The notes beneath the pieces are model-generated. The model did no database searches and was not told the DNA's origin. It saw only the letters and a list, made by a program, of their open reading frames with translations. DNA of 5,618 nucleotides from positions 1-5,618 of the forward strand of contig JANYAB010000159.1 in assembly GCA_025355225.1 (NCBI GenBank). The letters are read 5' to 3'. Shown here piece after piece: positions 1-5,618 of the stretch (position 1 is its first letter; each line of letters begins with the position of its first letter). The DNA comes from Bacteroidota bacterium. GTDB taxonomy: Bacteria > Bacteroidota > Bacteroidia > Sphingobacteriales > Sphingobacteriaceae. Made by a program: the position numbers and the translations under genes.

Positions 1-830
1 GCCAGACGAAAGGCCGCATCGAATGCGGGGTCGGGAATGGCTACGGAAATACTCTTTTTGGTTTGATCAGCAGCATAAGTGCCACGCAAATAAATCAGGT
101 TGCTGCCAACTGGCAAATAACCGTAAGCATTGTCACCTGTACCGGAACGGGCATTAACCAGTTCGCTTTTAAAGCTAAGGTAAGGCGTATTGGGAACAGT
201 TCGAATGACGCCTATCGAACTATCGATTGAACCGGTCTTCAATTTAATATCGAACTGGTTTTCGCGCCAGCAAAGCCCGGAGGTGCCGGCGCCATAATAG
301 TTGCCCACATCCATCCATATCCAGCCATCGGGAATGGATTGGGTCCCAAAAATAGAATCATCGCCGATCAGGCGACCATTGACTTTTTTTATGCCGGCCT
401 TTTGCACTGCGGTCACCATCTGGCTTAATACCTCGTTTTCTTTGTGCCCTTCGTACCGCCAGCTGCCCAAAGTTGGGTCACCAGAACCCTTAATAATAAG
501 GTCGCCGTTTAAGGTGCCATCGCCTGCAATAGTTCCGCTGTAACCAAATTGGGTTTGGTATTGAAAATCCTTTCCCAAAATATTAAAGGCGGTGATGGAA
601 GTTATGGTTTTAAGCGTCGATGCCGTAGCAAGGCCCATATTTGGGTTCGCCGCAAACACAGTCTCGCCTGTCTTTGCATCCAGCACCGTTAAGGATAAGG
701 ACGCATAGCGGCATTGGCTATCTTGTTGCAGATGGTTGAAGGCCGTTTGCAGTTTCTGGTTTAGCGATTGTGCATTGGCACTAACTGCAAGCAGTAAAAA
801 ATTAATTATCAGTAAGGACTTTATCCTCAT
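1..830 (-). CDS. dacB: D-alanyl-D-alanine carboxypeptidase/endopeptidase (PBP4 type, peptidase S13), C-terminus outside window
   Basis: Periplasmic low-molecular-weight penicillin-binding protein that trims or cleaves peptide cross-links in peptidoglycan. My translation runs without a stop from ATG at 830-828 off the left edge (276 full codons). Residues 1-20 form a clear signal peptide (basic MRIK, hydrophobic stretch, ANA before Q21 as a signal peptidase I site). The SxxK catalytic motif is S71-T-L-K74, followed by the family-typical GSGDPTL at 116-121 and a DGWIW...GNYYGAG stretch at 168-182 seen in Bacteroidota S13 enzymes. The SxN and KTG motifs expected further on fall outside the window, so activity cannot be judged. 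The start is supported by the signal peptide and overlaps the upstream permease gene by 29 bp, which implies cotranscription. There is no Shine-Dalgarno sequence. The gene symbol is by family analogy; family assignment is firm, the exact physiological role is inferred. Confidence 0.9.
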   Translation of the reverse strand, partial: MRIKSLLIINFLLLAVSANAQSLNQKLQTAFNHLQQDSQCRYASLSLTVLDAKTGETVFAANPNMGLATASTLKTITSITAFNILGKDFQYQTQFGYSGTIAGDGTLNGDLIIKGSGDPTLGSWRYEGHKENEVLSQMVTAVQKAGIKKVNGRLIGDDSIFGTQSIPDGWIWMDVGNYYGAGTSGLCWRENQFDIKLKTGSIDSSIGVIRTVPNTPYLSFKSELVNARSGTGDNAYGYLPVGSNLIYLRGTYAADQTKKSISVAIPDPAFDAAFRL

Positions 831-2238
831 GGGTTGAATTACGTTGTGAAAAATAATAAATAGGAATGCCTATCAATACAATGATCAATCCCGGCCAGGT
901 AAAGTTTGGTTTGTAAACGATGAGCAATATGCAAAACGTAATGCCCATTAAAATATAAATGGCGGGTAAAACCGGGTACCCGAAAGCTCTGTAAGGCCGT
1001 TCAGCATCCGGGCGGGAAACCCTTAATCTGAAAATGCCAAAAATGGTCAGCACATAGAAGAGCACCACGACAAACGAGATCATATCCAGCAAATCGCCAT
1101 ACCTGCCGCTGAGGCAAAGAATGGATGCCACCAGGGCTTGTATCCATAAACCAAATTCGGGCACGGCAAATTTATTTAAAGTACCTGTCCGCTTAAAAAA
1201 TAAGCCGTCCTTAGCCATCGTATAATAAACCCTCGCTCCTGCAAATATCAGCCCGTTGTTACACCCAAAGGTGGAGACCATGATCATTAAAGCGATGATC
1301 ACTGTTCCCGCATGGCCAAATATTTCGTGCGACGCCGCAACGGCAACACGATCCTTATCGGCAGTGGCTATATCGTGTAAAGGCAAAACGGCGGTGTACA
1401 TTACGTTGGCAGCTACGTAAATCAGGGTTACTATCATAGTGCCAAAGAACAAGCTCAATGCGACATCCCGTTTTGGGTTCTTCATTTCGCCGGCAATAAA
1501 AGTCACACTATTCCACGAGTCGCTGCTGAAAATAGAACCGACCATTGAGGCGGCGACAGCGCCCAGGGCTGCTACGGTAGTATATTCAACAAAGCTACCG
1601 TCAGCATTTAATTTATGTATGGTCCAGGCATTGCTCCAGTTTAAATGCCAGGTGCCGCTGTCTAAGGCAAAAAAACCGAATGCGATCAACCCAAATAAAC
1701 TAAGCAGCTTGGTTAAAGTAAATGTAGTTTGAATGATCTTGCCGCTTTTTACTCCGCGTGTGTTGATATAAGTAAGCAACAGGATAATCCCGATTGAAAC
1801 CAACTGCGCTGCGCTGATTTTAATAAAGCCCTGTTTAAACAGGATATTATCTTCACTTACAGCGGGTATCAAATAGGCCGTAAATTTGGAGAAGGCCACG
1901 CCCACCGCAGCAATAGTCCCCGTTTGTATCACCGCGAAAAAACTCCATCCGTATAAAAAGCCGGTAAGTTTATTATAAGATTCTTTAAGGTAAACATACT
2001 GCCCCCCCGCTTTAGGGAACATCCCACTCAGCTCGCCATAACTAAGGGCGGCCGTAAGTGTCATGAAGCCGGTAATCAGCCAAACCGCGATAAGCCATCC
2101 GGCGGAACCCACGTTGCGGGTAATATCCGCGCTTACAATAAATATCCCCGAACCGATCATTGAACCCGCTACCAGCATTGTGCCGTCGAGCAGGCCCAAT
2201 TCGTGCTTCATTTGGGGTTGCTTAGAATCTTCTTTCAT
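802..2238 (-). CDS. APC-superfamily amino acid permease (LAT/SteT-like)
   Basis: Inner-membrane secondary transporter for amino acids, 478 residues with about 12 predicted membrane helices, the normal length for the family. Helix 1 carries the substrate-binding GSGIF signature at 29-33. The loop after helix 2 has SYGELSGMFPKAGGQYVY (66-83), and the WNSVTFIAGEMKNPKRD segment at 242-258 matches the conserved helix 6 to loop region of L-type amino acid transporters. RPYRAFGYPVLP at 414-425 is the typical motif before the last helices. The substrate cannot be told from sequence; serine/threonine exchange or a broad neutral amino acid range are family possibilities. A TTG lies directly before the ATG at 2238-2236 in the same frame; I prefer the ATG. 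The gene is divergent from hppA and its 3' end overlaps the S13 peptidase start. A run of seven G (plus-strand C at 2002-2008) lies within the PKAGGQ codons and the frame is intact. Confidence 0.92.
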   Translation of the reverse strand: MKEDSKQPQMKHELGLLDGTMLVAGSMIGSGIFIVSADITRNVGSAGWLIAVWLITGFMTLTAALSYGELSGMFPKAGGQYVYLKESYNKLTGFLYGWSFFAVIQTGTIAAVGVAFSKFTAYLIPAVSEDNILFKQGFIKISAAQLVSIGIILLLTYINTRGVKSGKIIQTTFTLTKLLSLFGLIAFGFFALDSGTWHLNWSNAWTIHKLNADGSFVEYTTVAALGAVAASMVGSIFSSDSWNSVTFIAGEMKNPKRDVALSLFFGTMIVTLIYVAANVMYTAVLPLHDIATADKDRVAVAASHEIFGHAGTVIIALMIMVSTFGCNNGLIFAGARVYYTMAKDGLFFKRTGTLNKFAVPEFGLWIQALVASILCLSGRYGDLLDMISFVVVLFYVLTIFGIFRLRVSRPDAERPYRAFGYPVLPAIYILMGITFCILLIVYKPNFTWPGLIIVLIGIPIYYFSQRNSTHEDKVLTDN

Positions 2239-2390
2239 CAATAGGAATGTGTTTAAAGTCCTAAGCTATTTAAAAATTTTATAATTGAGCGGTGCTTTGC
2301 AAAGAAATTAAATTTGCTAATTTGCACCGTCCAATTATTTTTGCACTCAATTGCACTTAGATACAATCATTTACAAACTAAATTTTTACT
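2239..2390. other. Divergent intergenic region between permease and hppA
   Basis: This AT-rich region separates the minus-strand permease from the plus-strand pyrophosphatase and must hold the start signals for both. On the plus strand there is a good Bacteroidota promoter (described separately). On the minus strand I found no clean TAnnTTTG element. It also holds a 10-bp palindrome, CTTTGCAAAG at 2295-2304, and three copies of TTGCAC at 2322-2327, 2341-2346 and 2351-2356. These are candidate regulator sites without known identity. Confidence 0.6.
2285..2316 (+). promoter_or_regulatory. Putative hppA promoter (Bacteroidota -33/-7 type)
   Basis: TAAATTTG at 2309-2316 matches the Bacteroidota -7 consensus TAnnTTTG exactly. 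A TTG at 2285-2287 sits 21 bp upstream, an accepted spacing for the -33 element. Transcription would begin near 2320, leaving a leader of about 70 nt before the hppA ATG. The palindrome CTTTGCAAAG lies between the two elements, where a bound regulator would block polymerase. The match is by eye only; such AT-rich octamers can occur by chance. Confidence 0.5.
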
Positions 2391-4643
2391 ATGGATTTTT
2401 TATACAATAACTTAATTTATTTTATTCCGGTATTAGGGCTCGTCGGCATAGTTTTTATGCTTGGCAAGTCGGCCTGGGTTACCAAACAGGAAAGCGGCGA
2501 CGCTGCTATGAATGAGCTTGCGGGGTATATCGCAGATGGCGCAATGGCTTTTTTACGCGCAGAGTGGAAGATACTAAGCTACTTTGTGGTGATCGCCGCC
2601 ATATTGTTGGCCTGGTCGGGCACAACGGTGGCTACGTCAAGCCCGGTAATAGCTATTTCCTTTATAACAGGGGCTTTTTTGTCGGCATTTGCAGGCTTTA
2701 TTGGTATGCGCATCGCTACCAAGGCCAATGTGCGCACCACACAGGCCGCCCGTACCAGTTTGGCACAGGCATTAAAGGTATCATTTACAGGGGGCACGGT
2801 TATGGGCCTCGGTGTTGCCGGTTTGGCAATTATCGGTTTAGGATCGCTGTTTATTGTATTTTATACGGTATATGTTAAAAATGTTGCCGGCAGCCAAATC
2901 AACGGCGAACATATGGCAAGAGCGCTGGATGTTTTAGCTGGGTTTTCGTTAGGTGCCGAATCTATCGCTCTGTTTGCACGTGTAGGCGGCGGTATTTATA
3001 CCAAAGCAGCTGACGTGGGTGCCGACCTTGTGGGTAAAGTTGAAGCCGGCATACCAGAAGATGACGTGCGTAACCCTGCTACTATTGCCGATAACGTAGG
3101 CGATAACGTAGGTGATGTTGCAGGTATGGGTGCCGACTTATTCGGATCATACGTGGCAACAATGCTTGCTACTATGGTGTTAGGCCGCGAAATTGTGTCA
3201 CATGATCTTTTTGGTGGTATTGCCCCCATATTGCTGCCGATGGTAATTGCAGGTTTGGGGTTGATATTTTCGATAGTAGGCGCATCTTTTGTGAAAATAA
3301 AGAACGAAACGGACAGTGTGCAGAAAGCATTGAACATAGGTAACTGGACTTCGATCCTCCTTACGGCAATCGCTACTTATTTCCTGGTGCACTGGATGCT
3401 TCCGGCTGATGATATGCATATGATCCGTGATGAGGGTGCAAATAGTGTATTAAAAGATGGCGCATCGCATTTTACCAGGGATGGCGTTTATATGGCTATT
3501 GTTGTTGGTCTTGTGGTGGGTACGTTAATGTCAATGATCACCGAATATTATACCGCTATGGGCAAACGCCCAGTGCTGGGAATTATCAGGCAATCATCAA
3601 CCGGTCACGCTACTAATATTATTGCTGGTTTGGCGGTAGGTATGGAATCCACCGTTTTACCGATATTGGTTTTGGCTTCGGGCATTTATGGGTCTTACTA
3701 TTTTGCGGGTCTATACGGGGTTTCTATTGCAGCGGCGGGAATGATGGCCACTACGGCTATGCAGCTATCAATCGATGCTTTTGGACCTATTGCAGATAAC
3801 GCTGGTGGGATTGCTGAAATGAGCCGGTTACCCGAAGAAGTGCGTCATCGCACAGATAATTTGGATGCTGTAGGTAATACAACTGCTGCTACAGGCAAGG
3901 GTTTCGCCATTGCTTCGGCAGCGTTAACCTCACTGGCTTTGTTCGCAGCCTTTGTGGGTGTTGCCGGCATCGAGCATATTGATATTTATAAAGCGAATGT
4001 ATTAGCCGGTTTATTTGTAGGCGGCATGATCCCTTTTATATTTTCAGCTTTAGCCATATCAGCTGTAGGTCGCGCGGCCATGGCAATGGTAGAAGAAGTT
4101 AGACGTCAGTTCCGCGAAATACCGGGCATAATGGAATACAAGGCTAAACCGGAATATGAAAAATGCGTGGCCATTTCGACCAAAGCATCCATCCGCGAGA
4201 TGGTGGCTCCTGGATTGATCGCGTTAATTACACCGATCATCGTCGGCTTTACCTTCGGACCGGAAGTTTTGGGCGGAATGCTTGCAGGTGTAACCGTATC
4301 GGGCGTGTTGATGGGTTTATTCCAAAGCAATGCCGGTGGTGCCTGGGATAATGCCAAAAAATCATTTGAAAAAGGTGTGGAGATCAATGGCGAGATGTAT
4401 TATAAAAAATCAGAACCACATAAGGCATCGGTGACCGGTGATACTGTGGGCGATCCGTTCAAAGATACTTCAGGTCCGTCAATGAATATATTGATCAAGC
4501 TAATGTCTATTGTATCCCTGGTAATAGCTCCGCATTTAAATATAAATGCACAGAAAACAGCCAGTATCCATCACCAGGTACAAAAAGAAATTCAAATGCA
4601 ATCACTGAATACGCATGTGATAAAAACGGATAAAAAAATATAA
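2391..4643 (+). CDS. hppA: Membrane-bound ion-translocating pyrophosphatase (K+-dependent, probable H+ pump)
   Basis: Integral membrane enzyme that hydrolyses pyrophosphate from biosynthesis and uses the energy to pump H+ and/or Na+ out of the cytoplasm. 750 residues with about 16 predicted helices, full length for the family. All pyrophosphate-binding motifs are present: TKAADVGADLVGKVE at 204-218, EDDVRNP at 223-229 with DNVGDNVGD at 234-242, DAFGPIADNAGGIAEM at 462-477, GGAWDNAKK at 649-657, and GDTVGDPFKD at 683-692. A499 and G502 in GNTTAATGKG are the K+-dependent signature (K+-independent enzymes have Lys and Thr there). After D249 in helix 6 the sequence reads LFGSYVA, so glutamate is absent from both usual ion-gate positions (Gly252 and Ala256). 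Instead E190 lies in helix 5, as I recall for Flavobacterium-type H+-pumps; the ion is therefore inferred. The gene is monocistronic, with its own promoter and a strong terminator. A polar tail of about 35 residues follows the last helix. No Shine-Dalgarno sequence precedes the ATG. Confidence 0.97.
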   Translation: MDFLYNNLIYFIPVLGLVGIVFMLGKSAWVTKQESGDAAMNELAGYIADGAMAFLRAEWKILSYFVVIAAILLAWSGTTVATSSPVIAISFITGAFLSAFAGFIGMRIATKANVRTTQAARTSLAQALKVSFTGGTVMGLGVAGLAIIGLGSLFIVFYTVYVKNVAGSQINGEHMARALDVLAGFSLGAESIALFARVGGGIYTKAADVGADLVGKVEAGIPEDDVRNPATIADNVGDNVGDVAGMGADLFGSYVATMLATMVLGREIVSHDLFGGIAPILLPMVIAGLGLIFSIVGASFVKIKNETDSVQKALNIGNWTSILLTAIATYFLVHWMLPADDMHMIRDEGANSVLKDGASHFTRDGVYMAIVVGLVVGTLMSMITEYYTAMGKRPVLGIIRQSSTGHATNIIAGLAVGMESTVLPILVLASGIYGSYYFAGLYGVSIAAAGMMATTAMQLSIDAFGPIADNAGGIAEMSRLPEEVRHRTDNLDAVGNTTAATGKGFAIASAALTSLALFAAFVGVAGIEHIDIYKANVLAGLFVGGMIPFIFSALAISAVGRAAMAMVEEVRRQFREIPGIMEYKAKPEYEKCVAISTKASIREMVAPGLIALITPIIVGFTFGPEVLGGMLAGVTVSGVLMGLFQSNAGGAWDNAKKSFEKGVEINGEMYYKKSEPHKASVTGDTVGDPFKDTSGPSMNILIKLMSIVSLVIAPHLNINAQKTASIHHQVQKEIQMQSLNTHVIKTDKKI

Positions 4644-4663
4644 CCGATATTAAAAGGTAATCG

Positions 4664-4696
4664 AAAAAAGGGGAACTCAAAAGGTTCCCTTTTTTA
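4664..4696 (+). terminator. Intrinsic terminator downstream of hppA
   Basis: A 12-bp stem pairs 4665-4676 with 4684-4695 (core GGGAAC/GTTCCC, extended by one G-U and five A-T pairs) around a 7-nt loop, ending in a run of six T. It begins about 20 nt after the hppA stop codon. The left arm starts with a run of A, so the structure could also work on the opposite strand. It isolates the toxin-antitoxin operon from hppA transcription. Confidence 0.85.
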
Positions 4697-4712
4697 ATTT
4701 GGGCCGGGTAGA

Positions 4713-4743
4713 TTGCATCTGTGAAATAAGAATTGTAAATTTG
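4713..4743 (+). promoter_or_regulatory. Putative toxin-antitoxin operon promoter
   Basis: TAAATTTG at 4736-4743 is an exact TAnnTTTG -7 element, with TTG at 4713-4715 spaced 20 bp upstream as the -33 element. The expected transcription start (about 4747-4750) falls on the antitoxin start codon, so the mRNA may be leaderless. A promoter here is required by the terminator just upstream. The assignment is by eye against the phylum consensus. Confidence 0.5.
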
Positions 4744-4747
4744 ATAT

Positions 4748-4969
4748 ATGACAGTTGTAGTTAATTTGCGAAACGGGGAAGAAGAAAAGGTATTACTTGC
4801 ATTTCTAAATAGTTTGCAATACGATTATCAAACTGCACCCGATAATATTACATTGACCAGCGAACAGGAAAAGGAAATTATCAGGAGAGATACTGCGCTA
4901 ACTGAAGGAAAAACTTCTGCCCGTAATTGGGATGAGATAAAGAAGACCCTGGAGAATGTATACCGTTAA
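4748..4969 (+). CDS. Type II antitoxin, addiction-module component family (probable)
   Basis: Small 73-residue acidic/polar protein directly upstream of a RelE/ParE-type toxin, expected to bind and neutralise it and to be degraded under stress. The N-terminus (MTVVVNLRNGEEEKVLLAFL, 1-20) looks like a short strand plus amphipathic helix. The middle has a second helix (SEQEKEIIRRD, 38-48). The C-terminus, GKTSARNWDEIKKTLENVY at 54-72, resembles the toxin-wrapping tail of the Unstab_antitox/addiction-module family. No classical DNA-binding domain is obvious, so autoregulation is uncertain. The stop codon overlaps the toxin start by 14 bp, the usual sign of translational coupling. This is the only ATG available in frame near the promoter. 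The antitoxin role rests on position and size as much as on sequence. Confidence 0.8.
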   Translation: MTVVVNLRNGEEEKVLLAFLNSLQYDYQTAPDNITLTSEQEKEIIRRDTALTEGKTSARNWDEIKKTLENVYR

Positions 4970-5246
4970 GCTATTAACAGAAGCCGAAATAGAGGTTTCC
5001 GAAGCTTGTAAATGGTATGAAGATCAGCAACCCGGCTTGGCCAAAAAGTTTTTGAGCGAGGTAGATCATTACCTTGAACTGATTGCCAGAAACCCATTTC
5101 AATTTGAAATAAAGTTTTCGTATAGGTACCGTTTTGCGGCGCTAAAGATATTCCCATATTTTATTGTGTACAGAATCGAAGAAGATAAAAAATTAGTTTA
5201 CGTGATCTCCGTATTTCACACCAGCCGTAATCCTCTAAATTTTTGA
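4956..5246 (+). CDS. RelE/ParE superfamily type II toxin
   Basis: 96-residue protein of the size and layout of RelE/ParE toxins, which act either as ribosome-dependent mRNA endonucleases or as gyrase inhibitors; the sequence does not settle which. An N-terminal strand (YTVKLLTEAEIEV, 2-14) is followed by the helical hairpin typical of the family (ACKWYEDQQPGLAKKFLSEV, 17-36, then LELIARNP). The conserved beta-sheet core follows: YRYRFAALKIFPYFIVYRI at 56-74 with R57, R59, K64 and the FPY turn, then VYVISVFHTSRNP at 81-93 with H88 and R91. These basic residues and the H-x-x-R-x-P ending are characteristic of the RelE/ParE plasmid-stabilisation branch common in Bacteroidota. It overlaps the antitoxin by 14 bp. 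GGAG lies only one base before the ATG, too close for a normal ribosome binding site, consistent with coupling to antitoxin translation. Confidence 0.9.
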   Translation: MYTVKLLTEAEIEVSEACKWYEDQQPGLAKKFLSEVDHYLELIARNPFQFEIKFSYRYRFAALKIFPYFIVYRIEEDKKLVYVISVFHTSRNPLNF

Positions 5247-5253
5247 TTGAGTA

Positions 5254-5290
5254 GGATTTTCCCAGATTATAATTCGGGAAACCTTTCTTA
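5254..5290 (+). terminator. Weak terminator candidate after the toxin-antitoxin operon
   Basis: TTTCCC at 5258-5263 can pair with GGGAAA at 5276-5281 around a 12-nt loop, just after the toxin stop codon. The downstream sequence is only moderately T-rich (CTTTCTTATT). The stem is short and the loop large, so this may not terminate efficiently. Confidence 0.35.
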
Positions 5291-5311
5291 TTCCATTGTT
5301 ACATTCGGCTC

Positions 5312-5342
5312 TTTATGTTTTCAATAAATTTAAGTACGTTTG
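5312..5342 (+). promoter_or_regulatory. Putative promoter of the second permease gene
   Basis: TACGTTTG at 5335-5342 matches the Bacteroidota -7 element TAnnTTTG exactly. The upstream element is weaker (TTTA beginning at 5312, about 20 bp away). The predicted transcription start near 5347 would give a leader of roughly 35 nt before the ATG at 5382. Confidence 0.45.
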
Positions 5343-5381
5343 GGGAAACTGATTTATATCTCAATATAACTGATCTTAATA

Positions 5382-5585
5382 ATGAAATTATTTGTAAAAA
5401 AATCTCTTGAACAATTAATGGCCACGCCCGAAGAGGGGCATGGAACTCTTAAACGAACCCTTGGTGCGGGCAGTTTGGTTGCCCTTGGTATTGGCGCCAT
5501 CATCGGCGCCGGTTTATTTGTGCGAACTGCCCGCACCAAGGGTTCGTTTAAGAGTTCCATGCCCCTCTTCGGGCGTGGCCATTAA
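5382..5585 (+). CDS. N-terminal fragment of an APC-family amino acid permease, interrupted by an inverted repeat
   Basis: The frame starts as a typical cationic-amino-acid-transporter-like APC permease. A cytoplasmic leader (MKLFVKKSLEQL, 1-12) and TLKRTLGAGSLVALGIGAII at 22-41 lead into helix 1 with the substrate-binding GAGLF motif at 42-46. After about residue 50 (VRTA) the sequence becomes the reverse complement of the gene's own start, giving 17 meaningless residues and a TAA at 5583-5585. The 67-residue product cannot be a transporter; a full gene would be around 450-500 residues or more. The native continuation is missing from this window. Reading the other strand from 5618 gives the same N-terminus but stops after 34 codons, so the plus strand is the original orientation. 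The family call for residues 1-50 is good; the substrate is unknown. Confidence 0.8.
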   Translation: MKLFVKKSLEQLMATPEEGHGTLKRTLGAGSLVALGIGAIIGAGLFVRTARTKGSFKSSMPLFGRGH

Positions 5586-5618
5586 TTGTTCAAGAGATTT
5601 TTTTACAAATAATTTCAT
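5382..5618. repeat. Perfect 94-bp inverted repeat (foldback palindrome) with a 49-bp spacer
   Basis: Positions 5382-5475 and 5525-5618 are exact reverse complements over 94 bp, with paired positions always summing to 11000. The spacer 5476-5524 is unique and encodes helix 1 of the permease (GAIIGAG). The left arm is ordinary coding sequence with a promoter upstream; the right arm is its inverted copy and ends exactly at the window edge on the complement of the ATG. Long perfect palindromes are unstable in bacteria because SbcCD-type nucleases cleave hairpins, so a chimeric contig end is the leading explanation. Confidence 0.97.

Noticed and set aside
301..543. 80-codon plus-strand open frame opposite the S13 peptidase
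   Set aside because: It lies antisense within a convincingly coding minus-strand gene and its translation resembles no protein family I recognise.
2002..2008. Seven-C run (G on the coding strand) in the permease as a possible phase-variation tract
   Set aside because: The tract is short and falls on conserved PKAGGQ codons. The frame is intact and nothing else suggests slippage control.
2239..2241. TTG as permease start codon
   Set aside because: An ATG follows immediately in the same frame and gives the same protein minus one residue; ATG is far more likely.
3088..3118. Short tandem repeat of GATAACGTAGG-like units
   Set aside because: It encodes the conserved DNVGDNVGD pyrophosphate-binding motif, so the repetition is explained by the protein.
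2579..3419. Minus-strand open frames inside hppA
   Set aside because: They are antisense shadows of a gene whose every catalytic motif is in the plus frame.
5493..5510. Two GGCGCC copies within the palindrome spacer as a regulatory or recombination site
   Set aside because: They encode the conserved GAIIGAG helix 1 motif of the permease and need no other explanation.
5514..5618. 34-codon minus-strand frame starting at the window end with the same N-terminus as the permease
   Set aside because: It is the inverted copy of the permease start and hits a stop as soon as it leaves the duplicated arm.

Overview
The window looks like the end of a contig from a member of the Bacteroidota, most likely a Sphingobacteriaceae-type organism. 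Three things point that way. Start codons lack Shine-Dalgarno sequences and sit behind AT-rich leaders. Three intergenic regions carry the Bacteroidota -7 promoter element TAnnTTTG. The protein sequences (membrane pyrophosphatase, antitoxin/RelE pair, permeases) have the style of that phylum. The family assignment is an inference from memory, since no search was possible.

Layout. Positions 1-830 (minus strand) hold the first 276 codons of a penicillin-binding-protein-4-type D-Ala-D-Ala carboxypeptidase (peptidase S13), whose C-terminal part lies outside the window. Its start codon overlaps by 29 bp the end of a complete APC-superfamily amino acid permease (802-2238, minus), so the two form one transcription unit. 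A divergent intergenic region of about 150 bp (2239-2390) carries a good Bacteroidota promoter and several short repeats. It leads to a complete membrane-bound proton/sodium-pumping pyrophosphatase, hppA (2391-4643, plus), which ends at a strong intrinsic terminator. Next comes a compact type II toxin-antitoxin operon (4748-5246, plus; overlapping genes with their own promoter). A second APC-type amino acid permease then starts at 5382.

The last gene is broken. After about 50 native residues the sequence turns back on itself and ends, exactly at the window edge, as a perfect 94-bp inverted copy of the gene's own beginning, with 49 bp between the arms. This is the most unusual structure in the window. 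It most probably reflects a foldback chimera at a contig end (amplification, library or assembly), with a junction at a 6-bp inverted microhomology. A real foldback inversion or palindrome cannot be excluded from sequence alone.

Functionally the genes are mostly housekeeping: cell-wall maturation, amino acid uptake, and energy conservation from pyrophosphate. The toxin-antitoxin pair is the only typical accessory element. The hppA sequence carries residues that predict a K+-dependent enzyme, with the ion-gate glutamate in helix 5 instead of helix 6. I saw no RNA genes, CRISPR arrays, insertion sequences or phage genes.
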